From Streptomyces albospinus (GTDB lineage Bacteria > Actinomycetota > Actinomycetes > Streptomycetales > Streptomycetaceae): DNA of 64,000 nucleotides. The stretch covers positions 6,900-70,899 of the forward strand of contig NZ_BMRP01000022.1 of the NCBI RefSeq assembly GCF_014648695.1, read 5' to 3'. Positions 54,518 to 63,315 of the stretch are shown here, in pieces (within the stretch, counting starts at the first letter, position 1; each line of letters starts with the position of its first letter). The notes under the pieces are model-generated. The model did not search any database and was not told the DNA's origin. It saw only the letters and a program-made list of their open reading frames with translations. The position numbers and the translations under genes were made by a program.

Positions 54518-54877
54518 CGGGTCGACCAGGACGGATACTTCTGGATCGTCGGACGGACGATGGACGTGATCATCCGGGGCGGGTAGAACGTGTACCCGCG
54601 CGAGGTCGAGGATGTGCTGTACGAGCACCCCGCGGTCGCCGACGCCGCGGTCATCGGCCTGCCCCACCCCGATCTCGGTGAGGAGGTCGGTGCGGCGGTC
54701 GTCCTCAAACCGGGCGCCGGAACGACGGCCGAGGAACTGCGCGAGTACGTCAAGCGTCAGGTCGCCGCCTACAAGTACCCACGGAGGGTATGGGTCACGG
54801 TCGCACTGCCCAAGGGACCCACCGGAAAGATCCTCAAAAGGGAGATCGTCCCGCCGCCCGAGCCAGAGGGGCGATGA
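54503..54877 (+). pseudogene. AMP-dependent acyl-CoA synthetase, 3' end with nonsense codon
   Basis: SGDLGRVDQDGYFWIVGRTM begins at 54503, leading to DVIIRGG and then a TAG at 54584-54586 where the family has a residue (usually Tyr or Lys) before NVYPREVEDVL. The frame goes on to GKILKREI, with the catalytic Lys, and stops at 54877. The adenylation core of 350-400 residues is absent. So the gene is truncated and also carries a stop. Confidence 0.85.
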
Positions 54878-55037
54878 GGCGACCACGCCGGCGCGGAATC
54901 CGGACCTGCGAGGACGACCGGTCGATGCCCCGACCCCCGGAAAGCTGATTCCGGCCTCCCGGATGGACATCGATGGCGGCTCCGGTGATGCGGACGACGT
55001 CGCACAGCGTCTCGTCGCGGAGCACGAAGCGCCCCTC

Positions 55038-55490
55038 CTACTCCGCAACGCCATCCGGGGCACTGCCTGGGCGACACCACCTCATGGGCCGTCGTGACCT
55101 CCACCCCGGACGGCGACGGGGCGCTTCCCCGGATCCCCGGGGGCAGGGGTCCGCTCGGACCGCTCCGGCCGGTCCCGACCGGCTCCCGGTCGCGAGCAGT
55201 GCGGCGCTGACGAGCGTGGCGAGCAGGTCGATGTCGGAGACCGATTCGAGTCGGACCGTGATCCAGCCAGACGCTGTGGGCAGCTTGAGGGCGCTCGACT
55301 TCTCCAGTGCCGGGCGCAGCCTGTCGATCATGCTGTGGGTCATATGCACGTCGGCCTCATTGCCGCCATGGAAGTGGACGATTTCCTGGGCGCCGGCGCA
55401 TAAGCACTGTTGTGCCCCGCAACGCGCACGCCCCTGCGAGAGCGCCGGCCAATCGGCGAGACGTGCGTTCGCGAGTTCGACTAGGTTCAT
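55038..55490 (-). CDS. Luciferase-family protein (DUF5519)
   Basis: 150 aa from ATG 55490 (MNLVELANARLADWPALSQG). It matches the small domain labelled luciferase or DUF5519: AQEIVHFHGGNEADVHMTHS, ALKLPTASGWITVRLESVSD, IDLLATLVSAALLA. The last 45 residues are basic and unlike the family, so the true C-terminus may be near 55190 and lost by a frameshift. Function unknown. Confidence 0.7.
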   Translation of the reverse strand: MNLVELANARLADWPALSQGRARCGAQQCLCAGAQEIVHFHGGNEADVHMTHSMIDRLRPALEKSSALKLPTASGWITVRLESVSDIDLLATLVSAALLATGSRSGPAGAVRADPCPRGSGEAPRRRPGWRSRRPMRWCRPGSAPDGVAE

Positions 55491-56074
55491 AGCCTCAGGC
55501 TGCCCGATCCCGATGCACGGGCATAGGGCTGCGGCGCAGGGAACCCGGAACCGGGCGGGGCAGTGGGTGCAGCGGGCAAAGCTGTGCGGAGCTTGTCGTC
55601 TGCCCTCCATCGGCTGTCCATGGTGTCGTCAGCCGTCGGGCTCAGGCTGGGTGATCCGAGGAAGCCGAGGGTTCAGCGCCGCGCACGCGAGGGGTAACCG
55701 TCGAACCGGCCTGCGGCCGACACACATGGGGGCGGTCGCAGGGCGGTCCCGCCGGTGGAGCACGGTCGGTGCCTCCCCTTCACTCGGCGGGGCTGACATG
55801 GCTTGTGACGTTGGCCGCGCAACGAGCGAGCAGATCACGCACCAGCCGGCTTCGTCACCGGCGGCGTCCAGTACACCGTCACGGCCATCACCCCGGATGG
55901 AGCCAACCCGACCTGACCGCGGTGCTCGATCACCACGGAGCAGAGTCGGCAGGCACTGGGCCTGCATGGTGCCGAGAGCTCGACTACCAGCCGATTGCCT
56001 CAGCCGTGCTGCGAGGGAAGCGGTGGCTGTTGTGTGGCGATACGGCCAGGACGGCAGGAAGACGGCCGCAGTCC
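55491..56074. other. Intergenic region
   Basis: 584 bp without a supported gene. A + strand scrap reads GGVQYTVTAITPDGANPT up to a stop near 55918, perhaps the end of a lost gene; no family could be assigned. Confidence 0.5.
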
Positions 56075-57214
56075 TCACGACGACGGGCGCACGCGCTGGA
56101 TGGCGAGGAGGGCCGCGTCGTCGCCGAGGGAGCCTTCCGCATGGGCGAGGAGGTCCCGCTGGATGTTCTGGACGAGGGCTTCCGGGCTGCTCCTGGTCCA
56201 TTGAGCGACTCGCTCGGCCAGTGGGTAGAAGGCGTTGTTGTGGTCCCGGGCCTCGATGACGCCGTCCGTGTAGAGGAGGAGCGTGTCACCCGGCCAGAAG
56301 GCGAATTCGTGCAGGGTGTAGAGGTCCGGGACGAGGCCGCACATGCCCAGCGGGGGTGCGGGCCGGGTGCTCTCGGCCGTGGTGACGCCGCCGTGGCTGA
56401 CGAGCAGGGGCGGTGGGTGACCGCAATGCGTCATGCGGGCCACCGGCTCGTGGTCGGGGATCTCCAGCAACAGCGCGGTGATGAAGTGTTCCGGCGCTTC
56501 CGCGTCCGCCTCGGGAAAATGGGTCAGGTAACGGCAGACGCTGCGGTCCAGGGCAGAAGCGAGGGCCGGCAGCGTGGTGTGCTGGTGGGCGGCCTCCTGG
56601 AAGGCTCCGAGCAGGGTGGCCGCCTCGCCGACCGAGGCCAGGCCCTTGCCCCGTACGTCCCCGATGATCACGCGGGTGCCGGATTCGGTGCGGGTCACCG
56701 CGTACAGATCACCGCCGATACACGCCTCCTCCTCGGCGGCCAGGTACGAGGAGCCGAACCGCAGCGGGCCGAGCCGGTGCGGAACCGGGCGCAGCAGAGC
56801 CCGCTGTGCGGCCTCGGAGACCGACCGCACTCGGGCCAGCTCCCGCTTACGACGTTCCCGGACCAGGCAGACGAGGACGACGAAGACCGAGAGCACGGTG
56901 AGCGCGATGATCTGCGCCACGTGGTTGGTGGTGGTCAGCCCGCCGTGGAACACGGCGATCACGACCTGGGCCGCCACCGCCAACGCGCCGATCAAACCGG
57001 TGGCCCACGGGCCGCTGAAGGAAGCGGTGATGGCAGGCGCGATGACCAGCAAGGGGCCGAGATGGACGTACTGCGGAGAGCGGAGGTCCACGATGGTGAT
57101 CACAATGATCAGCCCAAGGGGAATGGCCAGCAGCGCAGGGCTGGAACGCCACGGCTGCTGCATCCGGGCTAGGCGCCGCCCCAGGTGACCGCTTCGCATG
57201 TCTCCAATGTGCAC
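56075..57214 (-). CDS. Membrane-bound PP2C/SpoIIE-type phosphatase
   Basis: 379 aa. The N-terminal 125 residues hold about four membrane helices (LLAIPLGLIIVITIVDL, LLVIAPAITASFSG, LIGALAVAAQVVIAVF, IIALTVLSVFVVLVCLV). A basic linker leads to the phosphatase: EEACIGGDLYAV with metal Asp, VIIGDVRGKGL, MTHCGHPPPLLV, LLLYTDGVIEARD and GDDAALLAIQ. It should dephosphorylate an anti-anti-sigma factor at the membrane. The layout is common in Streptomyces. No partner gene adjacent. Confidence 0.9.
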   Translation of the reverse strand: MHIGDMRSGHLGRRLARMQQPWRSSPALLAIPLGLIIVITIVDLRSPQYVHLGPLLVIAPAITASFSGPWATGLIGALAVAAQVVIAVFHGGLTTTNHVAQIIALTVLSVFVVLVCLVRERRKRELARVRSVSEAAQRALLRPVPHRLGPLRFGSSYLAAEEEACIGGDLYAVTRTESGTRVIIGDVRGKGLASVGEAATLLGAFQEAAHQHTTLPALASALDRSVCRYLTHFPEADAEAPEHFITALLLEIPDHEPVARMTHCGHPPPLLVSHGGVTTAESTRPAPPLGMCGLVPDLYTLHEFAFWPGDTLLLYTDGVIEARDHNNAFYPLAERVAQWTRSSPEALVQNIQRDLLAHAEGSLGDDAALLAIQRVRPSS

Positions 57215-57490
57215 GACGCGTCCGGAACGGGCGCTCCGGCGGGCGGCGGATGATCAGGGTGGCGAGCGCCCGGAACCGCTGTCGTTGTCATCCGGGCCGA
57301 CGGCCACGGCCTGACCGAGGCGGCGGATGCGAAGCACACGAGTGGTGTACGGACGGTACGTCGATGTGCGTTCGCGCTCGTGACGTCCTCGAACGCGATC
57401 TTGTACGACTCGACCGCAACCCGCACTCCCGCTACGACTCGGCGTGACGCGTCGGCCTCGACATGGCCCCGAGGCGGAGGCGCCGACCGG

Positions 57491-57731
57491 GTCGAGGCCG
57501 TACGGACGGAGGCGCACGCCCTGCTGTTCGAGCCCGAGTGCTTCGACGCGATCGTCGGCATCGACGCCTTCGAGTGACGCCGGCACGGCGGACGGCTGCC
57601 TGCCCTGGCTGGTGCGCTTCCTGCGCCCCGGCGGCCAACTGGGCATGGCCACACCCGCCATGACCCGTGAGTTCCGCGAACTCGGGGCAATCCCTGCGCA
57701 CATCAAGCGGGTGGTCGGCCGTGAGGCCATG
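57491..57731 (+). pseudogene. SAM methyltransferase remnant, frameshifted
   Basis: VRTEAHALLFEPECFDAIVG, IDAFE ends in a stop at 57575-57577; the sense continues in another frame as GTADGCLPWLVRFLRPGGQL, GMATPAMTREFRELGAIPAH. This is the middle of a class I methyltransferase; motif I and the C-terminus are missing. Confidence 0.75.
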
Positions 57732-58069
57732 CCTCTCACCTGCTGTGTTGGTCAGCAGCCGCGCGCGGTCGTCCGCCACCGTGCGTCGGCGTTCTCACGC
57801 ACTCAGACACTCCTTCTCCCGCTCGATGCGCACTACGAGCGGGGTGGTCGCCGTTGCCTGCCCGGCGAGCTGAAGCGGGGCTTCCCGAGTAAAGTGGGAC
57901 ACACGACGTGCTCATCGGCCGGCCTCCGTTGCCGGCCTCTCCGTCGCCTCCCATGTGAGTCCGCTGTTGGTCGTGGCGTGACATTCCCCGTGCGGCTCAT
58001 TCCCCGTGCGGCTCGGGAAGTGAATTCCCATGAAGTGCGGAGTTCCGGACAAGCGCTAGAGAGGCAATC
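57732..58069. other. Intergenic region before the hydrolase gene
   Basis: 338 bp without a gene; contains the 16-bp tandem repeat at 57982-58013, an inverted repeat GGGAA-5-TTCCC (58015-58029) and GAGAGG, the ribosome binding site of the hydrolase. Confidence 0.6.
57982..58013. repeat. 16-bp tandem direct repeat
   Basis: CATTCCCCGTGCGGCT occurs twice head to tail (57982-57997 and 57998-58013), 57 bp before the hydrolase start. A promoter duplication or regulator site. Confidence 0.85.
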
Positions 58070-58897
58070 ATGGCCTTTGCCACCGCCCATGACGGCACAC
58101 AGATCTACTTCAAGGACTGGGGGTCGGGTCAACCGGTGGTCTTCTCTCACGGTTGGCCACTGATCGCGGACGCGTGGGACCCGCAGCTGAAGCTGATGGC
58201 GGACAACGGCTTCCGGGCCGTGGCGCACGACCGACGCGGGGGCGGACGCTCCGGCCAGCCGTGGACGGGGAACGACCTGGATACGTACGCCGACGACCTG
58301 GCATCGGTCATGGAGACCCTTGATCTTCAGGATGCCATCCTGGTGGGTCACTCGACGGGTGGCGGGGAGGTCACGCGCTACATCGGCCGGCATGGCTCAA
58401 GTCGTATCGGCAAGGTGGTTCTGCTCGGCGCGATCCCCCCGTTGATGCTCAAGACGGAGGCGAACCCGGAGGGGCTGCCGATCGACGTTTTCGACGAGAT
58501 CCGGCACGGCGTGCTGACGGACCGCTCCCAGTACTACAAGGACCTCAGCGCCCCGTTCTACGGTGCCAATCGTGAAGGCTCCACCGTCTCTCAGGGAACC
58601 CGCGACGAGTTCTGGCTCTGGAGCATGACAGTGGGCATCAAGGGTGCCTACGACTGCATCAGGGCGTTCTCCGAGACCGACCTCACCGAGGACCTCAAGA
58701 AGATCGACGTTCCCACGCTGATCGTTCACGGCGATGACGACCAGATCGTTCCCATCGTGGCCTCGGGTGAGAAGTCGTCGAAGCTCGTCAAGGACGCGAT
58801 CTTCAGGATCTATGCGGGTGCTCCGCACGGTCTGTCGATGGTGCCCGAGTTCGCGGAGCGGTTCAACGCCGACCTCCTCGAATTCGCACGCGGCTGA
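58070..58897 (+). CDS. Alpha/beta hydrolase, non-haem chloroperoxidase-like
   Basis: 275 aa from ATG 58070 with GAGAGG upstream. Nucleophile Ser95 in VGHSTGGGEVTRYIGRHG, oxyanion region SHGWPLIADAW, acid in HGDDDQIVPI near 222 and His253 in GAPHGLS: a full catalytic triad. The GGGRSGQPW and RAVAHDRR blocks place it in the cofactor-free haloperoxidase/esterase group. Activity may be perhydrolase, esterase or lactonase; chloroperoxidation is usually a side reaction. Codon use is slightly less GC-extreme than in neighbours. Confidence 0.9.
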   Translation: MAFATAHDGTQIYFKDWGSGQPVVFSHGWPLIADAWDPQLKLMADNGFRAVAHDRRGGGRSGQPWTGNDLDTYADDLASVMETLDLQDAILVGHSTGGGEVTRYIGRHGSSRIGKVVLLGAIPPLMLKTEANPEGLPIDVFDEIRHGVLTDRSQYYKDLSAPFYGANREGSTVSQGTRDEFWLWSMTVGIKGAYDCIRAFSETDLTEDLKKIDVPTLIVHGDDDQIVPIVASGEKSSKLVKDAIFRIYAGAPHGLSMVPEFAERFNADLLEFARG

Positions 58898-59101
58898 CCG
58901 ACTGCACCTTGTCGCTGGGCTGTTCGATGCGGCGCTCAGCTGGTCGTCGACGGGCAAGAAGGCGGGCGGTTGGGTGTCGCAGGCGTGTCCGGGGGCGGGT
59001 CCGCTCGCCGTTGCGGCGAGCGCGTCCAGTCGGACGGTCTCCGAGCCGCTGCCCTGCGTCGACACGCCCAGCGAGGGCAACTCCGGTTGCGCTCCTGAGC
59101 G

Positions 59102-59221
59102 GTGACGCAGGAGCGCAACCGGCTCTCCGAGCAGATCGACGAACTCGTGCGGACCCGGGCCGCGTTGGACGACCTGATGGCCACGGCCCGGGCCCATCAG
59201 GAGAGCGAGGCACTTGCGTAA
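59102..59221 (+). pseudogene. Tail of a MerR-family regulator
   Basis: About 39 codons, VTQERNRLSEQIDELVRTRA then LDDLMATARAHQESEALA and TAA, fit the C-terminal coiled coil of MerR-type regulators. No DNA-binding part precedes it. Likely a remnant; could be a chance small frame. Confidence 0.45.
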
Positions 59222-59241
59222 AGGTCCGAGCAGGCTGTGGG

Positions 59242-59631
59242 TCAGGTGGGGGGGCGAGTGCCCCACGCGTTCTGGAGAGCTGACTGCACGTCTTCCCCAA
59301 GAATGCCGTGCGTCATCCCGCCTGGCAGGGTGGGCAGCTCAGCCCAGTGAGTCACGGTCTCCTCACTGGTAAGGCCGTACGGCAAACGGACAACCCCGTC
59401 GGAGTCGACGAAGCAGTCCCGGTGCTCCGCTCCGTCCTCGCTCCAGTGCAGAGTCGTGAAGACCATCGGCCTCACCAGCCAAAATTCCTCCCCCAACGCC
59501 GTATCGGCCTCGGACTCGGTGGCGCTGTCAGCCGGATACCGGCCCGTGATCGCCGCTGCCACCGGTGTACCGCTCCGAGGCAGCCTCTCGCGTGCGTCAA
59601 CCCACGTCACCACGGTGTTCGGATTCGTCAT
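59242..59631 (-). CDS. DUF551-like conserved hypothetical protein
   Basis: 129 aa from ATG 59631 (GTG 59643 possible). TVVTWVDARERLPRSGTPVA at the start and VTHWAELPTLPGG near the end match the W-x-s-x-x-e-R-L-P and VTHWxxLP marks of DUF551, a small domain of unknown function often found in mobile DNA. Middle part EEFWLVRPMVFTTLHW is also coherent. Stands alone among remnants. Confidence 0.7.
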   Translation of the reverse strand: MTNPNTVVTWVDARERLPRSGTPVAAAITGRYPADSATESEADTALGEEFWLVRPMVFTTLHWSEDGAEHRDCFVDSDGVVRLPYGLTSEETVTHWAELPTLPGGMTHGILGEDVQSALQNAWGTRPPT

Positions 59632-60167
59632 CTCCACCCTCACTCAGGCACTCGGCACATCGTCTTCTGCCCGTATGCCGGCGGCCGGCACGGGCTCTGC
59701 CCCGACCTCGGCATCCGGCAAGACCGCCCCACGCTCGCGAGGGTTGCTTGAGCCGGAACAAGCACGGCACCAAGCGATCCGGGACTACCGTCCGCAGCCG
59801 CGCTCGTAGCGTTGTCGGTGGCCCCGCCCCCGCGCGTGGCCGGCGGGACCGTCCCGCAGATGCGCCGGCGCTCCGGGAGTCGGGTCACCTGGTGGTGCAA
59901 CCGGCCCTCGGGGTGCTGCGTCTCCTGGGCGTCGACGGGCGCGGGGAAGGGAGTCTGGGCGGACACGATCGCGGTGGCGGGGACACCCGAAGGGCCAGGA
60001 CAACTTGTGGTACGCGAGATGCAGCGGCCCGTAGTCGGCTGCCTCTGCCAGGAGTTGACGAGTCGCCGGAGGCGAGCGGCTTTCCTTGAGCGCATCGATC
60101 CGGTCGACGGTGGCTACGCCGCGCGCGGTGAAAGCGCCCCGCAGAGCGCTTCCGGATGCCATCGCGT
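59632..60167. other. Intergenic region
   Basis: 536 bp. Pieces such as LLAEAADYGPLHLAYHKLSW (leftward, near 60010-60060) look like decayed coding sequence, but no family could be assigned and frames break quickly. Confidence 0.45.
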
Positions 60168-60455
60168 TCACCAGGGCACGGGCGTTCCGTCCCAGGAGAA
60201 GAAGCCGCCGGTGGGGCCGTCGTCCGGCAGCAGAGCCAGGCGGAGGGCACCCTGGGCGGCCTCGGCCGGGTCGCCGCCGGCAGCGGCGGCCCGGGGGTTG
60301 AGATCGGTGGCCCGCAAACCGGGGGCGAGCGCGTTGACCTTGAAGCCGTCCTCGGCCAGCGTCTGGGCGTAGAGGACGGTGAGGGCGTTGAGGGCGGCCT
60401 TGGACGACCGGTAGGCGGCGGCGCCACCGCTTCCCGGGGTGAAAAGGACGGGCAC
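60168..60455 (-). pseudogene. Short-chain dehydrogenase, 3' half
   Basis: GSGGAAAYRSSKAALNALTV shows the YxxxK catalytic pair, followed by GFKVNALAPGLRATDLNP and GPTGGFFSWDGTPVPW, the normal end of many SDRs. The cofactor-binding first half is missing: upstream sequence has no Rossmann motif. Truncated gene. Confidence 0.75.
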
Positions 60456-60850
60456 GGGTCTCCCCAGTGGTCACGGAGCGGGCTGGGCCGGGGCAGTCGG
60501 GGCCGCAGTCTCCGTCGTCGGGCACCAGCTCAGCGTCTGGACGAAGGGGGGTCGCCAACACGACTGGCATTCGTTGCCGTGGTCGTGGCCGGTGTCGGCC
60601 TGTCGATCCGCGGCGGCTCCGTTGCAAGACACCCGGTACGTGCCGCGGGAAGCACCGTGCGTGGAGGAGTTCACGCCCTGGTACGGGTCAGGCCAGGGAA
60701 CGAAGGTGGCCGACCCGAGGACCTACCACACCCAGCACCATCCGGACTGCTACACCGGCCGCCCTTGGGACTGACAGCTCTTCGTCATCCTGGACCCCGG
60801 CTACGACGCGCCCCGCCTGGTCTGGCTCCGCCCGACCTGTCCGTTGAGAT
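60439..60850 (+). pseudogene. Hypothetical gene interrupted by TGA
   Basis: From about 60600 the + frame reads CVEEFTPWYGSGQGTKVADP, TYHTQHHPDCYTGRPWD, a TGA at 60772-60774, then in the same frame QLFVILDPGYDAPRLVWLRP. The peptide on both sides looks continuous, and TGG to TGA would explain the stop. Family not recognised; start unclear. Confidence 0.45.
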
Positions 60851-61298
60851 CTTCGGTCGGCTTCGGCCGGCCCGGGGGGTGCGGCGGCCCGCGACTGCAC
60901 CACCGCCCTGCCGCGATGGCCGGATCCCCAAATATGGAACGGAGTTCTGTCCGGCCAGTCCCGAGACGTGCGGTGATCCGGACGCGGCGACAGTGCAGGC
61001 CACCGAGCGGTACGGGCCGGCTCGCGCGCGTTGAGGGGGGCATCAGCCGGGCAGGTCACGCATCCCCGACGTACAGGACGTCGCCGTGGAGGCGATCAGG
61101 GCTGGAGCCCGGCCAGTCCGCTCGCATGCGTGACCGGTACCTGGAGTTCACGGGTCGCGTGCTCCATCACACCGCAACCACAGCGGGTGGGTGGACCGCT
61201 GTGGGCGAGGCACTGAACGTGATGCTCAGACCGTGTCCTCCATGGCCATGGGCCGTTTTGAGGTGAGAGAACAGGCGACCGCGAACGCTGGGGTGCAC
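60851..61298. other. Intergenic region
   Basis: 448 bp before the Gfo/Idh/MocA gene; no gene or clear signal was found. Confidence 0.5.
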
Positions 61299-62453
61299 AT
61301 GACGTCCACTTCCCCTCATCAGCAGCCGATCCGCGTCGGTGTCGTAGGACTGAGCGCGAGTGGCGGGTGGGCGGCCACCGCCCATGTGCCGGCGCTGGCC
61401 GGGCTCGACGGATACGAGTTGCGGGCGCTGAGCGCCAGCAGCGCCGAGTCGGCGCGTGCCGCCGGCGAGAAGTACGCGGTGCCGCTGACCTTCGGCAGCG
61501 CACAGGAGCTGGCCCGCAGTGAGGAAGTCGATCTCGTGGTGGTGACGGTGAAGGTTCCGCACCACCTGGAACTCATCAGACCCGCGCTGGAAGCGGGAAA
61601 GATGGTGTTCAGTGAATGGCCGCTCGGTGCCGACCTCGCGCAGGCCGAGGAACTGGCCGACCTCGCGCACCGCAGGGGATTGCTGACGGCTGTCGGCCTA
61701 CAGGCCCGGTCGGCTCCACCACTTCGGTATCTGCGGGACCTGGTCGCCGACGGCTACGCGGGGCGGGTGCTGTCGACCAGCATGCTCGGCTCGGGCTGGA
61801 TCGGCGGCGCCACCTACGACGACAACTATGCGTACGTGCTGGACGTCACGAGCGGCGCCACGCTCCTGTCGATCCCCTTCGGGCACTCGGTCGACGCGCT
61901 GACCATGGTGCTCGGGGAGTTCCGCGAGGTGTCGGCCCACATCGAGAACCTGCGCTCGGAGGTCACCCACGTCACGAGCGGAGCGGTCACGGCCAAGACC
62001 GCAGAGGACCAGATCGCCGTCACTGGTGTGCTGGAGTCGGAGGCCGTGGCCGCGATGCACCTCCGCGGTGGGACGTCCCGCGCCACCGCGTTTCATTGGG
62101 AGATCAACGGCACGGAGGGCGATCTCGTCGTCAAGGCCGACCAGGCTCTGTGGTTCCAGGGGCGGCTTCGGCTGTACGGCGCCCGGGGCGAGGACGGCGC
62201 CCTGACCGAACTTCCGGTTCCCGCCCGCTACCAGCGGTCGCTGACACAATGGACCGAGCGATCCGCCGAACCCGCCTGCAACGTCGCCCACGAGTACGCG
62301 CTTCTACGCGACCAGATCACCGGGAGCCTGGCGCCGGACACCGACGGCGTTCCCGATTTCCGGCACGCCGTCCGGCGGCACCGCATGCTGGAGCGGATCC
62401 GAGAGGCGGCGTGCGCCGGCCGGAAGGTCACACTCGCGGAGCAGGGCTCGTAA
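61299..62453 (+). CDS. Gfo/Idh/MocA-family oxidoreductase
   Basis: 384 aa from ATG 61299. N-terminal NAD(P) domain: RVGVVGLSASGGWAATAHVP, then VDLVVVTVKVPHHLELIRPA and GKMVFSEWPLGADLAQAEEL, where the family EKP is EWP, so the usual Lys is replaced by Trp, as in the fungal Gal80-like branch. The C-terminal domain has TLLSIPFGHSVDALTMVLGE with the conserved His. It may be a sugar dehydrogenase or a non-catalytic sensor like Gal80 (inference from the EWP motif). No neighbours of related function. Confidence 0.85.
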   Translation: MTSTSPHQQPIRVGVVGLSASGGWAATAHVPALAGLDGYELRALSASSAESARAAGEKYAVPLTFGSAQELARSEEVDLVVVTVKVPHHLELIRPALEAGKMVFSEWPLGADLAQAEELADLAHRRGLLTAVGLQARSAPPLRYLRDLVADGYAGRVLSTSMLGSGWIGGATYDDNYAYVLDVTSGATLLSIPFGHSVDALTMVLGEFREVSAHIENLRSEVTHVTSGAVTAKTAEDQIAVTGVLESEAVAAMHLRGGTSRATAFHWEINGTEGDLVVKADQALWFQGRLRLYGARGEDGALTELPVPARYQRSLTQWTERSAEPACNVAHEYALLRDQITGSLAPDTDGVPDFRHAVRRHRMLERIREAACAGRKVTLAEQGS

Positions 62454-62733
62454 GCCCCGGACCGAGTCGGGCCGTGGTCTCGACCGTCTCACCCTCGGCG
62501 AGGATGCGGTGGATCGTGGCGGCTGAGGGGCACTTGCCCCGGCGCTTGCCCGAGGTGATGACGAACCTTTGGGCGATCCGCGGAACGGGCACGCCGTTGG
62601 CCCGCAGGGTGCGGGCGTAGGCGGCCATGTCGTCGTCGACAGCCTCGGTTCGTCCACCGTGTCGATCGCGTTCGCGGGCGGACGCTTGGCCTTCGACGGA
62701 TTCCTTGCGGGACTGCGCAGCCTGCTGCCGCAC
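62428..62733 (-). pseudogene. Site-specific recombinase remnant (C-terminal HTH)
   Basis: AAYARTLRANGVPVPRIAQR followed by FVITSGKRRGKCPSAATIHR is the helix-turn-helix end of serine-recombinase-like proteins found as fragments in Streptomyces. The catalytic domain is missing. It overlaps the end of the oxidoreductase gene on the other strand. Confidence 0.65.
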
Positions 62734-62740
62734 GGTCGAG

Positions 62741-63196
62741 TCAGGGCACGGTGGTGACGTCGGCCCAGTGGATCGCGTGTCCGGGCTCCTCGCGGTCTCC
62801 GTGCGCGGCGGTGAGCTGATCGATGATCTCCAGCCCGCGGCCGTGCTCGTCGGGGGTGCAGCTGGCTGCCCAGTCGCCGTGCGTGGTGGCGGGGCCTCCG
62901 TCGGACACCTCGATGTGCATCCGCCGGGTGCCCGGGTCGCGGCTCAGTCCGAAGTTCAGCGGGGGCCGGGCATGCTCCACGGCATTGGTGACGAGTTCGG
63001 ACACGGTCAGCAGCACCGAATCGGCCACCTCCTCGGCGACGCTCCACCGAGTGAGGACCTCTTTGGTGATCTTGCGGGCTTCTCCGGCGGCTTCCGGGCG
63101 GTGAGCCAGGGGCCATGTGCCCACTGATGCCCGCGGACGGCGGGCAGTGATCTGCCGCAGGGGGATATCTGGGGCGTAGGTGCAGGTCACGGCCAT
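62741..63196 (-). CDS. Anti-sigma-type ATP-binding protein
   Basis: 151 aa from ATG 63196 (GTG 63199 just before), with GGAAG six bases upstream. GHKL ATPase of the RsbW/HATPase_c_2 type: ADSVLLTVSELVTNAVEHAR (N box), HIEVSDGG (G1) and DEHGRGLEIIDQLT (G2). Such proteins bind sigma or anti-anti-sigma factors. Divergent from a MarR gene across 118 bp that hold a giant palindrome, so both may share control. Confidence 0.9.
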   Translation of the reverse strand: MAVTCTYAPDIPLRQITARRPRASVGTWPLAHRPEAAGEARKITKEVLTRWSVAEEVADSVLLTVSELVTNAVEHARPPLNFGLSRDPGTRRMHIEVSDGGPATTHGDWAASCTPDEHGRGLEIIDQLTAAHGDREEPGHAIHWADVTTVP

Positions 63197-63252
63197 CACC
63201 TTCTTCCGGCGCCGCCGTGGCGCCTCGGTTGTGACCAGAGCCTCTGACGGTC

Positions 63253-63315
63253 TACCCCATTTATATCACTCCTCTATATAGATTTTCTATATAGAGGAGT
63301 GATATAAATGGGGTA
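63253..63315. repeat. Perfect 63-bp palindrome in divergent promoter
   Basis: Two 30-bp arms (63253-63282 and 63286-63315) are exact inverted copies around the loop TTT. The inner part is CTATATAGA/TCTATATAG, the outer part CCCCATTTATATCACTCC and its complement. The right arm ends on the first base of the MarR start codon and includes its leader; the left arm faces the ATP-binding protein gene. The DNA is strikingly AT-rich for this genome. Probable MarR operator and promoter for both genes; the transcript could fold into a long hairpin. Confidence 0.9.

Noticed and set aside
62428..62733. Complete insertion sequence
   Set aside because: Only the HTH tail of a recombinase remains; no terminal inverted repeats or target duplication seen.
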